This document shows positions 17,860-25,159 of a DNA stretch of 64,000 nt, one piece after another (position 1 is the first letter of the stretch; every line of letters starts with the position of its first letter). The notes under the pieces were generated by a model that worked only from the letters and a program-made list of their open reading frames with translations, did no database searches and was not told where the DNA came from. This DNA comes from Bacteroidia bacterium (GTDB taxonomy: Bacteria; Bacteroidota; Bacteroidia; Flavobacteriales; Flavobacteriaceae), in the NCBI GenBank assembly GCA_030430535.1, contig JAUIKY010000005.1:62001-126000 (forward strand), given 5' to 3'. The translations under genes and the position numbers were made by a program.

Positions 17860-19148
17860 CCATTAATACTTTCTTTTTTAAACAACTCTTTTCTAAAGAC
17901 GAACAACATTAGCAACAAATAAGCAAAACAGGCTACTGCATAAGCTTTCACAGTTCCTGATAATCCAAAAACATTTATAAAATAAATACTTAAAAAACAT
18001 GTCATAATCATATAAATACCCTCACAAACAATATACGGCCAAATCATTTTTTTTGCTAAAAACTGATAAGAAATAGTAAGAAACATAATTCTAAAAAAAT
18101 CGCCTAACAGTTGCCACAAAAACAAATCTTTCATAGGTAAAAATGCAGTGGTAAACACTAATTTAATCAAGACTATTTTTAAAAAATAAATAATTACAAA
18201 ACCTAAACCAACAACTGGCAATACTGTTTTATAAAAAAACAATACAACACTTCTTAACTGACTTCTTTTTTCAGAAAGTGAAGGCAACAAATACAATTGA
18301 TATAGTGTAAAAATAAAAAGCATATAGTAGTTTGAAATTTTTCTAACCCCTTCCCAGTAACCAGCTTCATCTGCCCCGATATGCTTAATTATATAATTTC
18401 TTATGATTAAAAAAACAATAGGCACCATAATACCAGAGAACAAGGTCATTGAAAAAAATGAACTCAATTTTTTTATCATATCCTTCGATACTAGATGAAT
18501 CCCTATATTATTAATAATAAACTTTAAAGTAGTGTACTGCCAAAAAAGAGATAGGAACAATAAAAATGGAGTGATAACAATTACCAACAAAGCACCTTTC
18601 AGTTCTTCGACACTTATTAATAGCACAGTTAAAAAAGTAATCAGAATGTAGCCTACAATATTGATTTGAATTAATTCTTTAAACTTTTTTAAACCATTTA
18701 AAATAGAAATAAAAAAAATGTGTACAGAATAAAAAGGCATCATTAAAGCAGCAACCTTAAATAAATAAGAAAAGTTTAGAGAATCAAAAATTAAGTCACT
18801 TAAAGACCTAGAAAAAACTAAAAGTAACAATGATGAAAGCAAACCGATACAGAGCGTAACCAAAAAAGAAGATGAAACGATTTGTCTAAACTGTAATTTG
18901 TCTTCTTTAGATTCTGCTATATACTTTATTGTGCCATTCTTCACCCCTAAAGAGGACAAACTGTCAAGTGATTGCTTAAAGTTTGACAAATTACCCACGA
19001 TAGCAACTCCTGAAGGACCTATAAAAACCGCCATAGTTTTTGAAATAATAAATCCTGAAATCAGTTTTACCAAAACACCTACCGAATTAAAAGATGCTAC
19101 CTTTACCAGTACATTATTTACATAAAACTGTTTTATTCTTTTGAACAT
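17856..19148 (-). CDS. O-antigen translocase (Wzx-like flippase), copy A
   Basis: 430 residues with about twelve hydrophobic helices, polysaccharide-transport (MATE/MOP) fold. N-terminal signature GVLVKLISGFIISKTMAVFIGPSGVAIVG is typical of the O-antigen translocases of Bacteroidota. It flips undecaprenyl-linked oligosaccharide across the inner membrane. It is a paralogue of the gene just upstream (19176-20477), which has the same N-terminal pattern and C-terminal LWQLLGDFFRI-type block. Strongly A+T-rich. It is coupled to the downstream phosphoethanolamine-transferase-like gene by a 4-bp overlap. Confidence 0.85.
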   Translation of the reverse strand: MFKRIKQFYVNNVLVKVASFNSVGVLVKLISGFIISKTMAVFIGPSGVAIVGNLSNFKQSLDSLSSLGVKNGTIKYIAESKEDKLQFRQIVSSSFLVTLCIGLLSSLLLLVFSRSLSDLIFDSLNFSYLFKVAALMMPFYSVHIFFISILNGLKKFKELIQINIVGYILITFLTVLLISVEELKGALLVIVITPFLLFLSLFWQYTTLKFIINNIGIHLVSKDMIKKLSSFFSMTLFSGIMVPIVFLIIRNYIIKHIGADEAGYWEGVRKISNYYMLFIFTLYQLYLLPSLSEKRSQLRSVVLFFYKTVLPVVGLGFVIIYFLKIVLIKLVFTTAFLPMKDLFLWQLLGDFFRIMFLTISYQFLAKKMIWPYIVCEGIYMIMTCFLSIYFINVFGLSGTVKAYAVACFAYLLLMLFVFRKELFKKESING

Positions 19149-19175
19149 TAATCTATAAAAAGCTTTAACAAACTA

Positions 19176-20477
19176 CTAGTACTTTTCCTTCTCCACCCCA
19201 AAAAGTGAACTGCCAAATATGAGCAATATAATACCAAAATACATCAAGTAACTCACAAAATGGGCAATTACAGCTCCTTTCGCACCACCAACGGAGTTAA
19301 TAAAATACACACTGGTGGTATAAAGAATAATCACCAAAAACGCTTCGGTAAGCACGTAGTGCCAAAACATTTTCTTGGCCAAAAACTGGTAGGCAATTAC
19401 AATGCTGAGTACTTTAATAAAGTCGCCCAACAACTGCCAGATAAATAAATCCTCTACAGGCTGAAATTCATCAGTAAAAATCGCCAAAACTATATAGTGC
19501 TTTAAAAGGTAAATAATCAATAGGCTTACCGCTAGTACCGGAATAATGGTTTTATAAAAACTAAAAACCTCTTTTTTAAACTCCTTAGTACTTTGAATCT
19601 CAGCAAAACGGGGCAACAAATAAAGAGCAACCAACGAACTGATAAACATTAAGTAATATTTGGAAATCCGTGTCATGGCTTCCCAAAAACCAGCATCCTT
19701 AAAGCCTACATTATCGATAATGTAAGTACGGATGGCTATTCCAACCAACGGCAATAAAATAGCAGAAAACACCGCCATTAATGAATGCGTGCCCATGTTC
19801 TTAAAAAACTGAAAACTAACATTTCTGGCCTTTATCAAGGGCACCAAACTCCGTCTGTTAATAATACCCACCAAAGTGATTAAAAAAATCAGGGATTCGG
19901 CTATAACCACCGAAATTAAAGCACCATCTATTTGGTTTTGGTATATTAAGAGTAAGGCAATTGAAACACTTAAAATCTGCCCAATAATGTTGATTACAAT
20001 AAGAATTTTGTATTTCGAGAACCCATTCATTATGGCAAACGAAAACAAATTCAGCGCATAAAAAGGCAACACAATGGCAAAAATCTGGATAACGTAGGCA
20101 TAATCATTGTATATGGGGAATATAACCGTGTTTATCCATTCGGCCTTAAAATAACAGAAGAACGACACCAAAATGGTAAAAACAAACCCTGTATAATAAA
20201 TGGTTGAAACCGTTTTGCTTAAATTATAGGCATCCTCTTTAAATTCCGAAATATATTTTACAGCTCCTTTGTAAAATCCTCCGGTAGCAATGGTTTGAAA
20301 AGCTTTTACAAAATCACGTAGGTTCCCGACAAGAGCCAAGCCCACGGGACCGATAAAAACAGCAATGGCTTTTGATGTTAATATGCCCGCAACTATTTTA
20401 ATTAACACAGAAGCTATTTGTAATGAAGCCATCTGCACTAAAACTTTGCTATTTATGTAGTCTATTAATCTTCTCAA
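19176..20477 (-). CDS. O-antigen translocase (Wzx-like flippase), copy B
   Basis: 433 residues, twelve or so membrane helices, same family as copy A. The start is the TTG at 20475-20477: its product (MRRLIDYINSKVLVQMAS) lines up with the ATG-started N-terminus of copy A (MFKRIKQFYVNNVLVKVAS), and no nearby ATG fits. A 10-bp inverted repeat lies directly before the start codon and may control translation. Two adjacent flippases suggest either two glycan products or a duplication with divergence. It is less A+T-rich than copy A, so the two copies probably have different histories. Confidence 0.85.
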   Translation of the reverse strand: MRRLIDYINSKVLVQMASLQIASVLIKIVAGILTSKAIAVFIGPVGLALVGNLRDFVKAFQTIATGGFYKGAVKYISEFKEDAYNLSKTVSTIYYTGFVFTILVSFFCYFKAEWINTVIFPIYNDYAYVIQIFAIVLPFYALNLFSFAIMNGFSKYKILIVINIIGQILSVSIALLLIYQNQIDGALISVVIAESLIFLITLVGIINRRSLVPLIKARNVSFQFFKNMGTHSLMAVFSAILLPLVGIAIRTYIIDNVGFKDAGFWEAMTRISKYYLMFISSLVALYLLPRFAEIQSTKEFKKEVFSFYKTIIPVLAVSLLIIYLLKHYIVLAIFTDEFQPVEDLFIWQLLGDFIKVLSIVIAYQFLAKKMFWHYVLTEAFLVIILYTTSVYFINSVGGAKGAVIAHFVSYLMYFGIILLIFGSSLFGVEKEKY

Positions 20478-20502
20478 TTATTACGAAATTTTTTCGTAGT
20501 AA
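20478..20502 (-). promoter_or_regulatory. leader hairpin abutting the flippase start
   Basis: TTATTACGAA and TTCGTAGTAA form a 10-bp stem (one G-U pair in RNA) around a 5-base loop. It ends directly at the TTG start codon of copy B, where it could hide the ribosome-binding region. The candidate promoter for this transcript is at 20590-20597. Confidence 0.45.
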
Positions 20503-20589
20503 GCGTTGAGCAATTTAAACAAAACTTTTAGCTATAGCGCTAAACTAAGCGTATTATTGTTTATAATCGACTCTTTTTTTCAAAAGAAT

Positions 20590-20597
20590 CAAATATA
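20590..20597 (-). promoter_or_regulatory. -7 promoter box upstream of flippase copy B
   Basis: Minus-strand TATATTTG matches TAnnTTTG. It would give a leader of about 105 bases containing the hairpin at 20478-20502. The rest of the 20478-20664 spacer shows only A+T-rich DNA. Confidence 0.4.
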
Positions 20598-20664
20598 CAA
20601 AACGATTTGGGCTTTTAATATTTTGATTTTATAGTATAAGCAAGAACCCTCAACAGAAAAAATA

Positions 20665-20904
20665 TTAATTGGAGCCTTCCTTTTTCAAAATATAGTACAG
20701 GTTTATGCAGAAGATGGCCACATTAGTAATAATGATGGGCTTAGAAATAGGCTGGAGCACAAAGCCATAAAACACAAATAGTAAACACCCTAGGGCATTT
20801 ACTATTCGTAGCTTGTTGACGGATTTCATTAAAAAGGAAACCAAAACGGTAGCCATGGCGGCATAGCCCACCCATTCTACCCAAGGAATCCCCAAAACAT
20901 CCAT
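20665..20904 (-). CDS. small YgjV-like inner-membrane protein
   Basis: 79 residues with three hydrophobic segments (VEWVGYAAMATVLVSFLM, IVNALGCLLFVFYGFVL, PIIITNVAIFCINLYYIL). The pattern matches small membrane proteins related to E. coli YgjV, which Bacteroidota genomes often mislabel as uroporphyrinogen decarboxylase. The function is unknown. It starts one base after the typA stop codon, so it is translated from the typA message. Confidence 0.65.
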   Translation of the reverse strand: MDVLGIPWVEWVGYAAMATVLVSFLMKSVNKLRIVNALGCLLFVFYGFVLQPISKPIIITNVAIFCINLYYILKKEGSN

Positions 20905-20905
20905 G

Positions 20906-22705
20906 TTATAAAGATTTGTTTCGCTTGCGCTCTACCTCTTTCAAAAAGATTTTGCGGATACGCAAGTGGTTTGGCGTCACCTCAACGTATTCGTCTTTTT
21001 GGATGTATTCCAAGGCTTCTTCCAACGAAAATTTAATAGCCGGAACAATTTTTGCTTTGTCGTCGGCACCGGCAGAACGTACGTTACTCAACTTTTTGGT
21101 TTTGGTAACGTTTACGGTCATATCATCACCGCGCGAGTTTTCACCAATAACTTGTCCTTCGTAAATATCTTCTCCCGGATCGATAAAAAACTTACCTCTT
21201 TCCTGAAGTTTATCGATAGAATATGGAATAGCTTGTCCGTTTTCCATAGAAACCAACGATCCATTTTGACGCTCTGGAATACCGCCTTTTAATGGTTGGT
21301 ACTCCTTAAAACGGTGTGCCATAATGGCCTCACCAGCTGTGGCGGTTAGCAACTGGTTTCTTAAACCAATAATACCCCTTGATGGAATAATGAATTCGCA
21401 AACCATACGGTCGCCCTTAGCTTCCATACTCATCATTTCACCTTTTCTCATGGTAACCATTTCAACCGCTTTACCTGAAACTTCCTCGGGTAAATCGATG
21501 GTCATTTCTTCAACAGGCTCACATTTTACACCATCAATTTCTTTGATGATAACTTGAGGCTGACCAATTTGCAGCTCATATCCTTCACGACGCATGGTTT
21601 CAATCAAAACGGATAAGTGCAATACCCCACGACCAAAAACCATAAATTTATCAGCACTGTCGGTTTCTTGAACCCTAAGCGCCAAGTTTTTTTCCAACTC
21701 TTTGTTTAAACGCTCCTTAATATGGCGAGAAGTTACGTATTTACCATCTTTTCCGAAGAAGGGAGAATCGTTAATGGTGAACAACATACTCATTGTTGGC
21801 TCATCGATAGCGATAGTTTTCAATCCTTCAGGGTTTTCAAAATCGGCAATGGTATCGCCAATTTCAAAACCTTCAAGTCCAACAACCGCACAAATATCTC
21901 CTGCTTGAACTTCATCTACTTTTTTACGGCCAACACCTTCAAAAATGTGAAGTTCCTTAATTCTATTTTTTACTACTTTCCCATCTCGTTTTACCAACGA
22001 AATGTTTTGTCCTACTTTAAGCTCGCCACGAGTTAAACGCCCAATAGCAATTCGACCTGTAAACGACGAGTAATCTAACGATGTGATTAGCATTTGGGTA
22101 GTGCCGGCTTCAATTTTTGGTTCAGGAATGTGCTCAATCACCATATCCAAAAGTGGCTCGATGTTATCGGTTGGCTTTTGCCAATCTTCGCTCATCCAGT
22201 TGTTTTTGGCCGAACCATAAACGGTTGGGAAATCTAACTGCCACTCTTCCGCACCCAATTCGAACATTAAATCGAATACCTTTTCATGTACCTCATCGGG
22301 CGTACAGTTTTCCTTATCCACTTTGTTTACTACCACACAAGGCTTCAACCCTAAATCAATGGCTTTTTGCAGTACGAAACGGGTTTGTGGCATGGGGCCT
22401 TCAAAAGCATCAACCAACAGCAATACACCATCGGCCATGTTCAACACACGCTCTACTTCACCACCAAAATCGGCGTGACCCGGTGTATCTATAATGTTTA
22501 TTTTGGTGTCTTTATAAGTTACCGAAACGTTTTTTGAAGTAATGGTAATCCCTCTTTCACGCTCCAAATCGTTGTTATCAAGGATCAAATCACCGGTGTT
22601 TTCGTTTTCACGGAACAACTGACAGTGATACATAATTTTATCAACCAAGGTGGTCTTTCCATGGTCAACGTGTGCAATAATTGCAATGTTTTTGATAGTA
22701 GCCAT
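20906..22705 (-). CDS. typA: ribosome-associated GTPase TypA/BipA
   Basis: 599 residues, the normal TypA length. Translation-factor GTPase motifs: G1 AHVDHGKTT (about 11-19), G2 RERGITI, G3 DTPGHADFGG and G4 NKVDK. EF-G-like domains II, III and V follow (e.g. FGRGVLHLSVLIETMRREGYELQIG), then the TypA-specific C-terminal domain (KLSNVRSAGADDK). It binds the 70S ribosome and assists ribosome assembly under stress. It has its own consensus promoter at 22729-22736 and is followed one base later by a small membrane protein gene. Confidence 0.97.
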   Translation of the reverse strand: MATIKNIAIIAHVDHGKTTLVDKIMYHCQLFRENENTGDLILDNNDLERERGITITSKNVSVTYKDTKINIIDTPGHADFGGEVERVLNMADGVLLLVDAFEGPMPQTRFVLQKAIDLGLKPCVVVNKVDKENCTPDEVHEKVFDLMFELGAEEWQLDFPTVYGSAKNNWMSEDWQKPTDNIEPLLDMVIEHIPEPKIEAGTTQMLITSLDYSSFTGRIAIGRLTRGELKVGQNISLVKRDGKVVKNRIKELHIFEGVGRKKVDEVQAGDICAVVGLEGFEIGDTIADFENPEGLKTIAIDEPTMSMLFTINDSPFFGKDGKYVTSRHIKERLNKELEKNLALRVQETDSADKFMVFGRGVLHLSVLIETMRREGYELQIGQPQVIIKEIDGVKCEPVEEMTIDLPEEVSGKAVEMVTMRKGEMMSMEAKGDRMVCEFIIPSRGIIGLRNQLLTATAGEAIMAHRFKEYQPLKGGIPERQNGSLVSMENGQAIPYSIDKLQERGKFFIDPGEDIYEGQVIGENSRGDDMTVNVTKTKKLSNVRSAGADDKAKIVPAIKFSLEEALEYIQKDEYVEVTPNHLRIRKIFLKEVERKRNKSL

Positions 22706-22728
22706 ATATAGTGCCTTTTTTAAGGCTG

Positions 22729-22736
22729 CAAAGGTA
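22729..22736 (-). promoter_or_regulatory. -7 promoter box for typA
   Basis: Minus-strand TACCTTTG followed by C is a perfect TAnnTTTGy match, 23 bases before the ATG. A short palindrome (GCCTT-TTTT-AAGGC, 22713-22726) lies in the leader. Confidence 0.6.
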
Positions 22737-22845
22737 CATGTTATTAGTTAAATAAATGTTATATTTAAAAGGTATTATATTTTAAAATTTGTGTTTTCTT
22801 TAATTTTATAAAGAGCTGATGTTCAACAACAAAGATTAAAAAACC

Positions 22846-23208
22846 ATGTCGCCTCTAATAAATAGATACACAAATAGCATCCCATACCTTTATTTTATTG
22901 CCATTTCGGCCTATTGGTTTACGGTGATAAACAGAACCGACGGCATTACGGCCTACCCTATTCTATTGTTTGCCATTCCATTTTTATGGCAAATTATCAA
23001 GCCAAATAAAAAGCTAAATTTTTCATTGGGAATCACCTTTGTTTGCATATCGTCTTACCTCATTTTGGCCTTTTTGTCCGATATGCTCAAAATCATCTCC
23101 ATATCCTCTCCATTGGAACTGCTTTCATTTTATGGCGGACTTTTTCTTTTCGCCAATTTAATTATGGCATTATGGATTATAAGAAATAGTTTAAAAGGAC
23201 ATATTTAA
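22846..23208 (+). CDS. small integral membrane protein of unknown function
   Basis: 120 residues with four predicted helices (IPYLYFIAISAYWFTVI, AYPILLFAIPFLWQII, LGITFVCISSYLILAFL, LLSFYGGLFLFANLIMALWII). I do not recognise a family. It starts at ATG 22846, divergent from typA, and ends 31 bp before kdsA. kdsA has its own -7 box in that gap, so the two are not necessarily one operon. Confidence 0.65.
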   Translation: MSPLINRYTNSIPYLYFIAISAYWFTVINRTDGITAYPILLFAIPFLWQIIKPNKKLNFSLGITFVCISSYLILAFLSDMLKIISISSPLELLSFYGGLFLFANLIMALWIIRNSLKGHI

Positions 23209-23212
23209 TTCT

Positions 23213-23220
23213 TAAATTTG
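23213..23220 (+). promoter_or_regulatory. -7 promoter box for kdsA
   Basis: TAAATTTG matches TAnnTTTG, 19 bases before the kdsA ATG. A TTTA lies about 20 bases upstream at the -33 position. Confidence 0.55.
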
Positions 23221-23239
23221 TGGCTTAAATTTTAAGCAC

Positions 23240-24058
23240 ATGAACCTTTCTGACGTTCCAAAAATAAAACACACCGACTCTAATAATTTCTTTTTACTGT
23301 GTGGCCCGTGCGCCATTGAAGGTGAAGATATGGCTTTGCGAATAGCCGAAAAAGTGGTTGAAATAACCACAAAACTGGAAATTCCTTATGTTTTTAAGGG
23401 CAGTTTCAAAAAGGCCAACCGCAGCCGGATCGATAGTTTTACAGGAATTGGTAATGAAAATGCGCTAAAGATTTTACAAAAGGTTTCTGAAACGTTTGAT
23501 GTGCCCACAGTTACCGACATTCACGAAGTAAGCGATGCCGCCATGGCGGCCGAATATGTGGATGTATTGCAAATTCCTGCCTTTTTGGTGCGCCAAACCG
23601 ATTTGGTGGTGGCTGCTGCCGAAACAGGCAAAGTGGTTAATTTGAAGAAAGGACAATTTATGAGCCCCGAGGCTATGAAGCATGCTGTACAAAAAGTTAA
23701 GGATTCTGGAAGCGATAAAGCGTGGATTACCGACCGTGGAACCATGTTTGGCTATCAGGATATGATTGTTGATTTTCGAGGCATCCCCACCATGAAGCAA
23801 TACGCTCCCGTGGTTTTGGATGTTACCCACTCCCTTCAACAACCCAACCAAAGTGCAGGTGTTACCGGCGGAAGACCAGATATGATTGAAACCATTGCCC
23901 GTGCTGGTGTAGTAAACCATGTTGACGGACTTTTTATAGAAACCCATTTTGACCCGGCCAATGCCAAAAGCGATGGTGCCAATATGCTACATCTCGATAA
24001 TTTGGAAAAACTATTGACCAACTTAGTGGCTATCAGAAAAACGGTTAATAGTTTATAA
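23240..24058 (+). CDS. kdsA: 3-deoxy-8-phosphooctulonate synthase (Kdo-8-P synthase)
   Basis: 272 residues, the usual size. It condenses phosphoenolpyruvate with D-arabinose 5-phosphate to Kdo-8-phosphate, the committed step to the Kdo of LPS inner core. Family blocks are clear: FLLCGPCAIEGEDMALRIAE, FKGSFKKANRSRIDSFTGIG, TDIHEVSDAAMAAEYVDVLQIPAFL, NLKKGQFMSPE, GYQDMIVDFRGIPTMK and DVTHSLQQPN. The residue following NLKKGQ.. and the Cys of CGPCAIEG should allow metal-dependent and metal-independent forms to be separated by alignment. Cytoplasmic, a single gene with its own promoter. Confidence 0.97.
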   Translation: MNLSDVPKIKHTDSNNFFLLCGPCAIEGEDMALRIAEKVVEITTKLEIPYVFKGSFKKANRSRIDSFTGIGNENALKILQKVSETFDVPTVTDIHEVSDAAMAAEYVDVLQIPAFLVRQTDLVVAAAETGKVVNLKKGQFMSPEAMKHAVQKVKDSGSDKAWITDRGTMFGYQDMIVDFRGIPTMKQYAPVVLDVTHSLQQPNQSAGVTGGRPDMIETIARAGVVNHVDGLFIETHFDPANAKSDGANMLHLDNLEKLLTNLVAIRKTVNSL

Positions 24059-24092
24059 AAATAAACTTTCGGAAAAAGTTATCGTTTTGGTG

Positions 24093-25082
24093 TTACACCT
24101 TTAATCGATAGTTTTTTGGCGTTTCGTTATAAAACCGCTTAAAAGCCGCACTAAAATGTGTCGCATTTTTATAGCCCACTATTTCTGAAATTTCATAAAT
24201 GGGGCTGTCTGTATTTTGCAAAAGCGATTTAGCCTTTTCCATTTTTTGCTCCAAAAAATATTGGTTCACCGTACAATTGAAAGTACGTTTAAATTCTGAT
24301 TTCAAGATATTCTCGCTCATCCCTATTTGGTCTGCCAAATCAATAACTGCGTAATTTTGGTTTAGGTTGTCCTTTAAAAACTGTTTTAAAAGAAATAGCT
24401 TTTTAATATACTTTTGATTTGATGGGGCACTATCCTTCAGCTTTAAGTTTTTATAATTTTTCAATTGCAAAGCGATAACCTCAATCACTTTGGCTCCCAA
24501 ATGCAACCGTTTTACCAAGCCCTTTCCATGCTCTTGCTGTAAATTTTCAATTACTGAAAGTACTTCGTCCGTTATCGGTAAAATGAGATTTTCTTCAGTG
24601 ATTCGCTTGAATTCTGATGTATCGTTTAGTCCGTGCTTTTTCAAAAAATCATTACCAACTCTTATTTTAATTTCTTTAAAAAGCTGATTTTTATAAAACT
24701 TAAAAGTACCGTTAACAGACTCGACATAAGCCATAAAGGACTCCCTTTCATCATACGGTGTTTCTTCTTTCTGGGAATTGATTTGAATAACCATATCGCC
24801 TTTAACCAAAAAAGAGAGGTATAGCCCGTTCACTTCCAAATCATTATAAAACTTAAAATTTTGATGGAATGTAAAGTTATTTATGGCAATGCTTACATCA
24901 TCAAAACAAAACTCGGTGATATGTCCTTTTCCAAATTCTGGTAAAACTGAATATTCCTTAGTTAATAAACCGCAACTGCCGTACTGCCTAGTTTCCTCGC
25001 TAATAAAATCTTTAAAACTGCATTGCCTTTCAGCTAAATCTATCGTTTTAAAATTTTTGGTTTCACGTCTTTTTTTTTCCAA
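24093..25082 (-). CDS. AraC-family transcriptional regulator
   Basis: 329 residues as read from TTG 25080-25082. The C-terminal third carries the two AraC helix-turn-helix motifs (YAVIDLADQIGMSENILKSEFKRTFNCTVNQYF and ISEIVGYKNATHFSAAFKRFYNETPKNYR). The N-terminal 200 residues are a sensor domain like those of Bacteroidota siderophore regulators. It is divergent from the siderophore receptor gene and presumably activates it in response to the ferri-siderophore. Oddity: a canonical start (TAAATG at 25092-25090) lies just upstream but out of frame by one base across a run of nine A (25070-25078 on the plus strand). With eight A, the ATG would be in frame. Confidence 0.85.
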   Translation of the reverse strand: MEKKRRETKNFKTIDLAERQCSFKDFISEETRQYGSCGLLTKEYSVLPEFGKGHITEFCFDDVSIAINNFTFHQNFKFYNDLEVNGLYLSFLVKGDMVIQINSQKEETPYDERESFMAYVESVNGTFKFYKNQLFKEIKIRVGNDFLKKHGLNDTSEFKRITEENLILPITDEVLSVIENLQQEHGKGLVKRLHLGAKVIEVIALQLKNYKNLKLKDSAPSNQKYIKKLFLLKQFLKDNLNQNYAVIDLADQIGMSENILKSEFKRTFNCTVNQYFLEQKMEKAKSLLQNTDSPIYEISEIVGYKNATHFSAAFKRFYNETPKNYRLKV

Positions 25083-25113
25083 ATCGCGTCATTTATTAAT
25101 TAGATTCCCGCTC

Positions 25114-25121
25114 TATTTTTG
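25114..25121 (+). promoter_or_regulatory. -7 promoter box for the siderophore receptor
   Basis: TATTTTTG followed by C is a perfect TAnnTTTGy match, 38 bases before the receptor ATG. Confidence 0.6.
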
Positions 25122-25130
25122 CACTAAACT

Positions 25131-25151
25131 TATTTAGACTAATTACAAATA
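25131..25151. promoter_or_regulatory. possible iron-responsive operator
   Basis: A 21-bp imperfect palindrome (TATTTAGACTAATTACAAATA, matching its complement at 14 of 21 positions) just downstream of the likely transcription start. TTTAGACTAA resembles half of DtxR/IdeR-type iron boxes. This is inference from position and partial symmetry only. Confidence 0.3.
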
Positions 25152-25159
25152 GCGAATTT

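Noticed and set aside
22117-22494. 125-codon plus-strand frame
   Set aside because: It lies antisense inside typA, with low-complexity codon composition that mirrors the real gene.
23474-23947. 157-codon minus-strand frame
   Set aside because: Antisense shadow of kdsA; no family features.
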